Part shown: positions 33,401 to 41,308 of the stretch, piece after piece
Numbering within the stretch: the first letter of the stretch is position 1
Layout: every line of letters begins with the position of its first letter
Assembly: GCF_041008525.1 (NCBI RefSeq)
Contig: NZ_JBFLUG010000033.1
Coordinates: 5,181 to 69,180 of the forward strand
Origin: Parafrankia sp041008525
GTDB lineage: Bacteria; Actinomycetota; Actinomycetes; Frankiales; Frankiaceae
Length of the DNA: 64,000 nucleotides
Direction of reading: 5' to 3'
Translations under genes and position numbers: made by a program
Notes under the pieces: generated by a model
Database searches by the model: none
Seen by the model: only the letters and a program-made list of their open reading frames with translations
Told to the model about the DNA's origin: nothing

Positions 33401-35011
33401 GTGACGGCAGAAGCGGAATCGGCCTTCCGGGGGCGGCGGTCCCGTTCCACCACCCCCGGCCCCCGGCTGCTGATCGCCGTGCTGGCCATCGCGGGTACCG
33501 TCGCCTCGTTCATGCACACCCTGGTCGTGCCGATCATCCCGGCGCTGCCGCGGCTGTTCCACGCCCCGGCAGCCGACACCAGCTGGATCATCACGATCAC
33601 CCTGCTCGCCGGTGCGGTCGCGACGCCCGTCGCGGGGCGGCTCGGCGACATGTACGGCAAGCGCAGGGTCATGCTCGGCAGCGTGTGGCTGCTCGTCCTC
33701 GGCTCGCTGGTCTGCGCGCTCAGCACCTCGCTGGCGCCGATGGTGGTCGGCCGCGGGCTGCAGGGCCTGTCGACCGGGCTGATCCCGCTGGGCATCAGCC
33801 TGCTGCGCGACGAGCTGCCCGCCGAACGGCTCGGCTCCGCCCTCGGCCTGATGAGTTCCTCGCTCGGTATCGGCGGCGCGCTCGGCGTGCCGGTGGCCGC
33901 GGTGATCGCCCAGACCTTCACCTGGCACGTTCTGTTCTGGATGGCCGCCGGGCTCAGCCTGGCGATCCTGCTCCTGCTCTGGCGGGTCGTGCCCGAGTCG
34001 CCGGTCCGCGAGGCGGCGCCGGGCCGCTTCGACGTCGTCGGGGCGATCGGGCTCGCGGCCGGGGTGAGCTGCCTGCTGCTGGTGATCTCCAAGGGCGGCA
34101 CCTGGGGGTGGCTGTCTCCCGCCACCGTCGGTACGGCCCTCGCCGCGGTGGCCGTGCTCCTGCTGCTCTGGGGGCCCTGGGAGCTGCGGCACCCGTCCCC
34201 TGTGGTGGACCTGCGGGTCAGCGCCCGCCCCCAGGTGCTGATGACCAACCTGACCTCGGTGGTCGTCGGCTTCGCCATGTACGGGATGGGGCTGGCGGTG
34301 CCGCAGATCCTGCAGCTGTCGACGGCCACCGGCTACGGGCTGGGCCAGTCGATGATCGTCGCCGGGGTGTGCTTCGCCCCGTTCGGCGTCGTCATGATGC
34401 TCGCCTCGCCGTTCACCGCCCGGGTCTCCGCGCGGTGGGGTGCCCGGGTGACCCTCGTGCTGGGCTCCGGGATCATCGGTGTCGGCTACCTCGTCAGCGC
34501 GTGGTTCATGCACGCGATCTGGCAGACGGTACTGATCGGCCTGATCTCCGGGGTCGGGGTCGCGCTCGCGTACGCCTCGATGCCCACCCTGATCATGGCG
34601 GCGGTGCCCGACACCGAGACCGCGGCGGCGAACGGCCTGAACACACTGATGCGCTCCCTGGGCACCTCGTCGTCGGCCGCTGTCGTCGGCGCCATGCTCG
34701 CGAGCATGACCGTCGCCTTCGACGGTCGGCAGGTGCCGTCCGCGGCGGGATTCCAGGCGGTCTTTCTGCTGGGCGCCGGTGCGGCGGGCCTGGCGGTGCT
34801 GCTCGGCCTGTGCATTCCCGGTCCGGGCCCCGGGCCCGAGGCGGCGCGGGCGCCGGCGCCCGCCGTGGCCGCCGTGGTCGGGAGCGACGCCCGGCAGGAC
34901 GTGGGTCCCGGCGCGGTCACGCCGGCCCCGCGGCGTCCCGCCACCCCTGCGACCCACCCCGCCGCCCCCGTGGCGTCGAAACCGGGCGACGCCGGAGCGT
35001 GGCTTGCCTAA
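33401..35011 (+). CDS. DHA2-type MFS transporter
   Basis: 536 residues with about 14 hydrophobic helices. Helix 1 contains S-F-M-H-T-L-V-V-P-I-I-P-A-L-P. The loop G-R-L-G-D-M-Y-G-K-R-R follows helix 2 and motif C-like G-I-G-G-A-L-G-V-P is in helix 5. About 60 residues of alanine/proline-rich cytoplasmic tail follow the last helix. Start GTG 33401 was preferred to ATG 33377, which lies inside the candidate operator. It likely exports a hydrophobic compound sensed by the divergent MarR protein. Confidence 0.88.
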   Translation: MTAEAESAFRGRRSRSTTPGPRLLIAVLAIAGTVASFMHTLVVPIIPALPRLFHAPAADTSWIITITLLAGAVATPVAGRLGDMYGKRRVMLGSVWLLVLGSLVCALSTSLAPMVVGRGLQGLSTGLIPLGISLLRDELPAERLGSALGLMSSSLGIGGALGVPVAAVIAQTFTWHVLFWMAAGLSLAILLLLWRVVPESPVREAAPGRFDVVGAIGLAAGVSCLLLVISKGGTWGWLSPATVGTALAAVAVLLLLWGPWELRHPSPVVDLRVSARPQVLMTNLTSVVVGFAMYGMGLAVPQILQLSTATGYGLGQSMIVAGVCFAPFGVVMMLASPFTARVSARWGARVTLVLGSGIIGVGYLVSAWFMHAIWQTVLIGLISGVGVALAYASMPTLIMAAVPDTETAAANGLNTLMRSLGTSSSAAVVGAMLASMTVAFDGRQVPSAAGFQAVFLLGAGAAGLAVLLGLCIPGPGPGPEAARAPAPAVAAVVGSDARQDVGPGAVTPAPRRPATPATHPAAPVASKPGDAGAWLA

Positions 35012-35108
35012 GATGTCGGGCGACTGCCACGGTCCGGTCTCGTGGTGACGGGCGGGCGCGGTCGGCAGTGTGCCGATATGGGGTTTTCCTAGGGGTTGTG
35101 GGTGAGTT

Positions 35109-35549
35109 GTGAGTACGGGTAAAGTTCTTCGTTTTGATCATGTCCGTGGCTATGGTTTCATCGCCCCGAGTGACGGCGGTGAGGACGTCTTCCTGCACGC
35201 GAACGACCTCCTCGTCGAGAAGAGCCTGGTGGTCCCGGGCGTGGTGATGGAGTTCGACGTCGAGGACAGTGACCGCGGCCGGAAGGCGTCGTCGGCCAGG
35301 ATCCTGCGCAGCCCCGCGGCGGTGCCCGCGGGTGTCTCCTCGATCGGCGGGGCCGGCCCGGTGTCGGTACCGGTGCGGCCGGACGACGGCGGTGACGGGC
35401 TGTGTGACGTCCTGCCGCTGGACGAGTTCACGCAGGAGATCACCGAGGTGCTGCTGGGGACCGAGCCGGCGTTGACCGGCACGCAGATCCTGCATGTGCG
35501 CCGCCAGCTCGCGAGCGTGGCGCGCAAGTACGGCTGGGTCGAGAACTGA
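35109..35549 (+). CDS. Cold-shock-domain protein with C-terminal extension
   Basis: 146 residues. The first 65 form a cold-shock domain with RNP1-like G-Y-G-F-I-A-P and RNP2-like D-V-F-L-H-A-N-D. Unlike 67-residue CspA proteins, it has a 75-residue C-terminal part, D-E-F-T-Q-E-I-T-E-V-L-L-G, predicted helical. This longer form is seen in actinobacteria. It should bind single-stranded RNA or DNA. GTG 35109 follows a G-rich leader (GGTGAG). A pair of hairpins follows the stop. Confidence 0.85.
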   Translation: MSTGKVLRFDHVRGYGFIAPSDGGEDVFLHANDLLVEKSLVVPGVVMEFDVEDSDRGRKASSARILRSPAAVPAGVSSIGGAGPVSVPVRPDDGGDGLCDVLPLDEFTQEITEVLLGTEPALTGTQILHVRRQLASVARKYGWVEN

Positions 35550-35550
35550 C

Positions 35551-35610
35551 CGGAGCCGGCCCCGCCCGGCCAGGCCGCGGCGGGGCCGGCTCGGCCGTCC
35601 ACCGCGGTGG
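35551..35610. terminator. Double hairpin between convergent genes
   Basis: GAGCCGGCCCCGCC (35551-35564) pairs perfectly with 35577-35590. It is followed by the 16-bp palindrome GTCCACCGCGGTGGAC (35595-35610). There is no U tract. It lies between the cold-shock gene and the diguanylate cyclase stop, so it probably works in both directions. Confidence 0.7.
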
Positions 35611-35630
35611 ACGCCGCTTCCGGCGGTAGG

Positions 35631-37298
35631 TCAGGCGCGCCCGACCCCGTCCGCCCGTGCGGCGCGCGAGCCCTTGCCGCTGCGCTTCGCCGCGTACATG
35701 GCATGGTCGGCTTCCCTGAGTACCTCGTCGGGTTCCACCGCCTCATGGTCGGAGCCGATGACCACCAGCCCGATGCTGGCGCCGACCGTCCGGGGCGGGC
35801 TGGCGAGGTCCACCGGCGCGCGCAGCGCTGACCGGACCCGCTCCGCCGCGGCCCGCAGATCGAGATCCGGCTGCTGGCAGCCGGGGCGTCCCCGGTCCGG
35901 CGCCCAGCCGTCCGGGCCGGCGGCGCGGGTGGTGTCGAGCAGGACCGCGAACTCGTCGCCACCGAGCCGGGCGACGGTGTCCGCCGGTCCCGCGAGACCG
36001 CGCAGCCGGTCCGCGACCGTCCGCAGGACCTTGTCGCCGGCCCCGTGCCCCAGGCTGTCGTTGATGGTCTTGAAGTTGTCCAGGTCGCAGAACAGCAGCG
36101 CGACCGGCTGGCCGGTGCGCCGGTGCCGCGCCGTCGCGCGCCGGAGCCGGTGGAAGAACAGCGCCCGGTTCGCCAGGCCGGTCAGCGGGTCGTGGAAGGC
36201 CTGCTGACGCAGCTGGGCCCGGCTGCCCTCGAAGCGGGCGAGCAGCCGGGCGTTGTCCACCGCGGTGATCAGCTGGCGGGCCAGGGCCAGCAGCACCAGG
36301 ACGAACATCCCGATGATCTGACGTCCCGAGATGTCGGCCTCGGTGATCAGCTGCGCGGCCAGCAGCGCGCACACACAGCCCAGCGGCAGGCTCGGGATGG
36401 TGACATGCACCCGGATGCCCGGTGGCCCGTGCCGCATCCAGGTGAGCAGGTGGTCGCGCGGCGCCGAGACGGCCAGCGCCGTCAGCAGGCTGCCGCCAGC
36501 GAACCCCAGCAGGACGGACGGGGCCGGGCCGTCGTAACCCTGGGCGTAGGCGTTGAGCGAGACACCGTCCGTCACCGAGAAGACCAGCAGGCTGGCGCTG
36601 AGCAGGCTGAGCGAGCCCGACCCCGTCGGCCGGCGAAAGATGATGATGAAGATCACGGTGCAGAGCAGGACAAGCTTGCCGGCGGCACTGACGATGGCGA
36701 ATCCCAGCGAGGCACCGGCCAGGTCCCGGGACTCCATCAGCGGGCGGACCAGGATCACCCCGGCGAGCAGCAGCATCGAGCCGACGACCAGCAGGCAGTC
36801 GAGCAGAGTCTCCAGGTACCAGGTCGCGCCGAGGCCGCGGTGTGGCCGCGGGTGGCGGGGGGACGCCCGCGCGGTCGGGAACGTCAGCAGCGCGGCCAGG
36901 CCCAGCGGGTAGCCGAGCAGCGGGGCGGCCCCGGTCGAGGCGAACTCGGGGATGACCGCCGCCCCGACCGTTGTCAGCGAGATGACGATGCCGGCAGCCA
37001 CACTCGAGAAGATCGCCGCGGCCTCGCAGAGCCGCCAGGCCCGCTCCCCACGCGGGACCCGGCGGGCAGTGGCCGTGCAGCAGCATGCACTGGCCACGGC
37101 CACCAGACCGATCGTGGCCTGCGCGGTCTGCCGGGCCGCGTGCGGTGGCAGCAGCAGCGTCGCGAGGAGCGCCCCCGCCACGACGGCGAGACCCACGACG
37201 GCGATCGTGCGAAAGGTGCGTGGTCGGACGGGCGCCACCGCGCATGCGTCCGCCGAGCCGTCGCGGCGCCGGGCCGCGTGTTCCGTCCCGTCCGGCAT
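35631..37298 (-). CDS. Membrane-bound diguanylate cyclase (GGDEF)
   Basis: About 555 residues from ATG 37298 (GGGAGGG immediately upstream; earlier in-frame starts to 37379 exist). The first 345 residues have eight to ten hydrophobic helices. The C-terminal GGDEF domain has D-P-L-T-G-L-A-N-R and an intact active-site R-L-G-G-D-E-F, so it should make cyclic di-GMP from GTP. The position of the inhibitory RxxD site reads G-P-A-D, so product inhibition at that site is probably lost. No EAL domain is present. It is convergent with the cold-shock gene and divergent from nagA. Confidence 0.9.
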   Translation of the reverse strand: MPDGTEHAARRRDGSADACAVAPVRPRTFRTIAVVGLAVVAGALLATLLLPPHAARQTAQATIGLVAVASACCCTATARRVPRGERAWRLCEAAAIFSSVAAGIVISLTTVGAAVIPEFASTGAAPLLGYPLGLAALLTFPTARASPRHPRPHRGLGATWYLETLLDCLLVVGSMLLLAGVILVRPLMESRDLAGASLGFAIVSAAGKLVLLCTVIFIIIFRRPTGSGSLSLLSASLLVFSVTDGVSLNAYAQGYDGPAPSVLLGFAGGSLLTALAVSAPRDHLLTWMRHGPPGIRVHVTIPSLPLGCVCALLAAQLITEADISGRQIIGMFVLVLLALARQLITAVDNARLLARFEGSRAQLRQQAFHDPLTGLANRALFFHRLRRATARHRRTGQPVALLFCDLDNFKTINDSLGHGAGDKVLRTVADRLRGLAGPADTVARLGGDEFAVLLDTTRAAGPDGWAPDRGRPGCQQPDLDLRAAAERVRSALRAPVDLASPPRTVGASIGLVVIGSDHEAVEPDEVLREADHAMYAAKRSGKGSRAARADGVGRA

Positions 37299-37494
37299 CG
37301 CCCTCCCGTCCGGCGTCACCGGCGAGCGGCGCGCCGTGGCCGGGTCCCACCGGCACGGATGTGCCGGCGGACACCGCATCTCCCGGAACCGGGCCCTCCC
37401 GGACCTCGCCTTCCAGTGGACGTCCGACCGGGCGGTTCTTCAACCGGACGGCACCGGACGGCGGGCGCCCGTACGGCCTCGCTAACGTGGCGCC

Positions 37495-38676
37495 ATGACC
37501 CTGCTGACCGGCGCGAAGGTGGTCACACCGGGCGGTGTCCTCGACCCGGGTCGGGTGCTGGTCCGCGACGGGCTGATCGCGCAGGTGGGCCGCGGCGACC
37601 TCGACCTCGACCCGCGCCGGGTGGAGCAGGTGGAGCGCGTCGACCTGACGGGAGCCTGGCTGCTGCCCGGCTTCGTCGACCTGCACATGCACGGCGGCGG
37701 CGGGCACGATGTCGCCGCGTCGGCGGCGGACATGGCCGGGGCGGTCGCCTTCCACCAGGCCCACGGGACGACCCGCACCCTGGTCTCACTGGTGACGGCG
37801 CCGGTGGCCCGGCTCGCCGAGCAGCTCGGCTGGGTCGCGGCGCTGGCCGCGGCCGGGCCCGGGCCGGACGGCCCTGTCGTGGGGGCCCATCTGGAGGGTC
37901 CGTTCCTGGCGGCCGAGCGCCGCGGGGCGCAGCCCGCGGAGCATCTGCGCCGGCCCGACCGGGCGGTGTTCGCCGACCTCGAGGCCGCGGCCGCCGGTGC
38001 GCTGCGGGTCATCACCGTCGCCCCGGAACTACCCGGCGCCGCCGCGGTCGTCGCGGCCGCGCTCGAGGCGGGAGTGGTCGCCGCCGCCGGTCACACCGAT
38101 GCCACCTACGCGCAGGCCAGCGCCGCCTTCGCCGCCGGGATCACGCTGACGACCCATGTCTTCAACGGCATGCGCCCGCTGCACCACCGGGAGCCCGGCA
38201 CCGCCGGTGCGGCCCTCGACGCGGGGGTGGCCTGCGAGCTCATCAACGACGGGGTGCACGTGCACCCGGCGCTGCTGCGGCTCATCGCCGCCGAACCGGA
38301 GCGGCTGGTGCTGGTCACCGACGCGGTGGACGCCGCCGGCGCCGGCGACGGGGAGTACGTGCTGGGCGGCCACCCGGTGCGGGTGCGCGACGGGCAGGCC
38401 CGGCTGGTCGCCGGCGGCGCGCTCGCGGGCAGCACCCTGACGATGGACCAGGCGGTGCGCCGGTCCGTCGCCGCCGGTCTGCCGATCGAGGTGGCGGCCG
38501 CCGCCGCGGCGACGAACCCGGCGCGGGTGCTCGGCCTGGACACCCGGTGCGGGGCGATCGCCCCGGCCCTGGACGCCGACCTCGTCGTCCTCGACGCCGA
38601 GCTTGCCGTCACCGCCGTGATGGCACGCGGGCGCTGGGTCGGCGGGCGCGGGGCGCCCCGCGCCGGAGGTGGGTGA
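37495..38676 (+). CDS. nagA: N-acetylglucosamine-6-phosphate deacetylase
   Basis: 393 residues of the amidohydrolase superfamily. The metal-binding H-M-H-G-G-G lies near residue 63. G-A-H-L-E-G-P-F, A-G-H-T-D-A-T-Y, the substrate loop H-V-F-N-G-M-R-P-L-H-H-R, I-N-D-G-V-H-V-H-P and the catalytic aspartate in L-V-T-D-A-V-D-A follow. It deacetylates GlcNAc-6-P for amino-sugar use and cell-wall recycling. ATG 37495 has no Shine-Dalgarno sequence, and a TAACGT-like -10 element lies about 10 bases upstream, suggesting a leaderless mRNA. No nagB or PTS genes are adjacent. Confidence 0.92.
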   Translation: MTLLTGAKVVTPGGVLDPGRVLVRDGLIAQVGRGDLDLDPRRVEQVERVDLTGAWLLPGFVDLHMHGGGGHDVAASAADMAGAVAFHQAHGTTRTLVSLVTAPVARLAEQLGWVAALAAAGPGPDGPVVGAHLEGPFLAAERRGAQPAEHLRRPDRAVFADLEAAAAGALRVITVAPELPGAAAVVAAALEAGVVAAAGHTDATYAQASAAFAAGITLTTHVFNGMRPLHHREPGTAGAALDAGVACELINDGVHVHPALLRLIAAEPERLVLVTDAVDAAGAGDGEYVLGGHPVRVRDGQARLVAGGALAGSTLTMDQAVRRSVAAGLPIEVAAAAAATNPARVLGLDTRCGAIAPALDADLVVLDAELAVTAVMARGRWVGGRGAPRAGGG

Positions 38677-38748
38677 CCCGCGGCGGATGTCCCCCCGCAT
38701 CCGCCGCGGGTCGGTGGCCGGGCCCCGGCGTCACCGCGCTGTGACGCC
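38675..38748. terminator. Tandem hairpins between convergent nagA and phoX
   Basis: GACCCGCGGCGGATG (38675-38689) pairs perfectly with 38698-38712, overlapping the nagA stop. A second hairpin pairs GGCGTCAC (38727-38734) with GTGACGCC (38741-38748). Both lack U runs, typical of high-GC termination regions. Confidence 0.72.
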
Positions 38749-38774
38749 ACCGGAGCCCGGCTCGTCGGCGCCGC

Positions 38775-40106
38775 TCAGCCGCGCCACCACGGGCCGGTGA
38801 TCGCGACCGTGATGCCGTCGCCCTGGATGTTGGCGTACAGCCAGCGGCCGTCCCGGGAGAAGGTGGCGCCGGCCCACTCGCTGCCGCTGCCGGCGTTGCG
38901 GGCCAGGGGGTAGGGCGTGCCGTCCTCGGAGGCGGCGACCAGGTACTGCTCGCCGTCGCCGTCCTCACACAGCACGATGCCGCCGTTCGGCGACACGGTG
39001 ATGTTGTCCGGGCCGTCGAAGCGGCCGCCCGGCTCGATGATGAGGATCAGCGTCAGGGTGGAGTGCTTCGGGTCGAACTTCCAGACCTGCCCGGCGTGGT
39101 TGCGCGCCGCCCCGCCGGAGGTCTCCGCGTAGCTGGAGACGATGTAGGCGTGCCCGTCGGACCAGAAGATCCCCTCGCCCTTGGGTACCTGGGTGACCTT
39201 GCCCGTCCCGAACTGCCGGCGGATCGACACCGTCGTGGCGTCCGGGTCCGGGACGTCCACCCAGGTCGCCTTCAGCCTGGTGCCCAGGGCGCTGGGGGCG
39301 GAGAGGTCCGGCACACCGGGGATGTTCAGCGCCTGCAGCTTCCCGCCGGCGCGCAGGCTGCCGGGGCCGCCGAGCGGCCGGTGCGGCAGGAAGCGGTAGA
39401 TCAGCCCGTACGGGCCGGAGGCGTCCTCCGTCAGGTACAGCACTCCGGTGCGCGGGTCGACGGCGACGGCCTCGTGGGCGAAGCGGCCCAGCGCGGTCAG
39501 CGGCACCGCCTCGCGGTCCCGCAGCCGGCCGAACGGGTCGACCTCGAACACATACCCGTGTCGCTTGGTCAGCGCGGGGACGGTCGCCGGGGTGTCCTCC
39601 GTCTCCTCACAGGACAGCCAGGTCTGCCACGGGGTGTTCCCGCCGGCGCAGTTACGGATGGTGCCGGCGAGGCTCGGGACCGTGGACAGCACCCGGTCCC
39701 CGGCGACGGTGACGGTGGTGGTGCCGCCCGGCGCCGCCGGGTCGTAGGTGATCCCGGGCAGCCGCGGGACGGGCACGGCCGAGCCGGACAGCTCGTGATT
39801 GCGGACCAGGACACTGCGGCCGAAACCGGCGGCGAAGGCGTAGGTCCCGTCCGGTGCGCCCGGCAGCGGGCCCTGGTCGCGGGGCAGCTGGTCGACGCCC
39901 GCCCGGGACAGGACGGTGTACCGGAAGCCGCGTGGAAGGTCGAGCAGACCTCGGGGGTCGGCGACGAGCTCGCCGTACCCCTTGAACTTCTTCGGTGCGC
40001 CGGCGTTCGCGGTGCCGCTGAAGACCGAGCTCACGGCACCTGACAGCGTGAAGCCGAGGCCGGCCGCGCCGGTGCCCATGACCACCTGGCGGCGGTTGAC
40101 TGCCAT
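38775..40106 (-). CDS. PhoX/DUF839-family secreted protein, Tat signal
   Basis: 443 residues. The N-terminus N-R-R-Q-V-V-M-G followed by a hydrophobic stretch and A-N-A/G is a twin-arginine signal. The mature part has the PhoX-like beta-propeller features: V-L-V-R-N-H-E-L near residue 104, W-L-S-C-E-E-T-E near 165, F-A-H-E-A-V-A-V-D near 210, and N-I-T-V-S-P-N-G-G-I-V-L-C-E-D-G near 378. PhoX enzymes are calcium/iron phosphatases; shorter DUF839 members like this may have other activities. ATG 40106 has a strong AAGGAGGG. I saw no PHO-box direct repeats upstream. Confidence 0.85.
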   Translation of the reverse strand: MAVNRRQVVMGTGAAGLGFTLSGAVSSVFSGTANAGAPKKFKGYGELVADPRGLLDLPRGFRYTVLSRAGVDQLPRDQGPLPGAPDGTYAFAAGFGRSVLVRNHELSGSAVPVPRLPGITYDPAAPGGTTTVTVAGDRVLSTVPSLAGTIRNCAGGNTPWQTWLSCEETEDTPATVPALTKRHGYVFEVDPFGRLRDREAVPLTALGRFAHEAVAVDPRTGVLYLTEDASGPYGLIYRFLPHRPLGGPGSLRAGGKLQALNIPGVPDLSAPSALGTRLKATWVDVPDPDATTVSIRRQFGTGKVTQVPKGEGIFWSDGHAYIVSSYAETSGGAARNHAGQVWKFDPKHSTLTLILIIEPGGRFDGPDNITVSPNGGIVLCEDGDGEQYLVAASEDGTPYPLARNAGSGSEWAGATFSRDGRWLYANIQGDGITVAITGPWWRG

Positions 40107-40268
40107 GTAGGACCCTCCTTAGCAAGGACGGTCCGCACGTTCGCAGTTGCAGATGACCAGGACGCGACCCGGATGCAAACGCACATGCACGGCCGGCGGT
40201 CCGGTTCGCCAACTCCGGCACGCCCGCGGGACGCCGCGCCCCGCGCCCCGTCCCTGCCCCCGCCGGTG

Positions 40269-41120
40269 TCAGGGCTGGTCGCCGCTCCAGGGACGCCGCG
40301 GGTGATCCACCGGAGGGCGGAAGAGCGCCTCCTGGGCCAGGCTCGCGCCCAGCACACCGTCCCGCGCGTGGATGGTGCCCGTGTACCAGCCCCGGCCGCC
40401 CGCGATGGTGCGCGGGACATGGTCCATCAGCACCCAGTCATCCATGCGGATGGGCCGGTGGAACCAGACCGCGTGGTCCAGGCTGGAGCCCGAACGGGCG
40501 GTGGCGGAATGGTAGGGCGCCAGCCCCGCCACGCTGTCGGACAGGTAGGTCAGGATGACCGCGTGCAGCAGCGGGTCGTCGGGGAGCGCGGTGGTGCACC
40601 GTGCCCACAGCCGGGTCGGGAAGTCGACACCGGGCGCGGGTGCCCGCTCCGCCCGCGCCTCGAAGGACACCGGCCGTGACAGCCTGACCTCGGTGAGGGT
40701 GTCCGGCGCGGCCAGCGGCGGCATCGGCTCGGCGGTGACGTCGACGCCCGGCTCGGGAACCTGGAACGACACCGACATGTTGAAGATCACCTTGCCGCCC
40801 TGGACGGCCACCACCCGGCGGGCGGAGAAGGAGCGGCCGTCGCGGTCACGGTCCACCCGGAAGATCGTCGGTCGGGAGGCGTCGCCGAGGCGCAGGTAGT
40901 AGCCGTGCAGCGAGTGCGGCACCCGGCCCTCCGGCACGGTGAGCCCCGCCGCGAGCAGGGCCTGGGCCGCGACCTGCCCCCCGTACAGCGCGTACCGGTC
41001 GTCGAACACCACCCGGACCCGGAAGAGATCACGGTCGATCTCCTCGAGGTCCATCAGGTCCAGCACCGTCGGCGCGGACGGGGTGACGCTCACCGGACGG
41101 GTGACGGCAGCAGGTCGCAT
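40269..41120 (-). CDS. tesB: Acyl-CoA thioesterase II (TesB family)
   Basis: 283 residues forming two hotdog domains. Motifs are V-F-D-D-R-Y-A-L-Y-G-G-Q-V-A-A-Q near 35, L-H-G-Y-Y-L-R-L-G-D near 70, and the C-terminal L-D-H-A-V-W-F-H-R-P segment with the catalytic aspartate. A conserved Q is in S-L-A-Q-E-A-L-F. It hydrolyses medium- to long-chain acyl-CoA in the cytoplasm. ATG 41120 with AAGGTGGAAG upstream was preferred to earlier in-frame starts lying in low-complexity sequence. Confidence 0.9.
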   Translation of the reverse strand: MRPAAVTRPVSVTPSAPTVLDLMDLEEIDRDLFRVRVVFDDRYALYGGQVAAQALLAAGLTVPEGRVPHSLHGYYLRLGDASRPTIFRVDRDRDGRSFSARRVVAVQGGKVIFNMSVSFQVPEPGVDVTAEPMPPLAAPDTLTEVRLSRPVSFEARAERAPAPGVDFPTRLWARCTTALPDDPLLHAVILTYLSDSVAGLAPYHSATARSGSSLDHAVWFHRPIRMDDWVLMDHVPRTIAGGRGWYTGTIHARDGVLGASLAQEALFRPPVDHPRRPWSGDQP

Positions 41121-41308
41121 CTTCCACCTTCGGGTCGGCCGGGCGCGGGTCACCCGGGCACCCGGCCGGCCGGGTGCCCGGGAGCCCCGCCAACCCTGTG
41201 CGGCGGGAACGTCCCCGGTCGCGGCCCTGCGCGGAGCGGGCCACAGCTCCGGAATACTGCACCACGGCCGCCCGGCACCCGGCGTTGTGCCGTACCCCAC
41301 CCTCCGCG

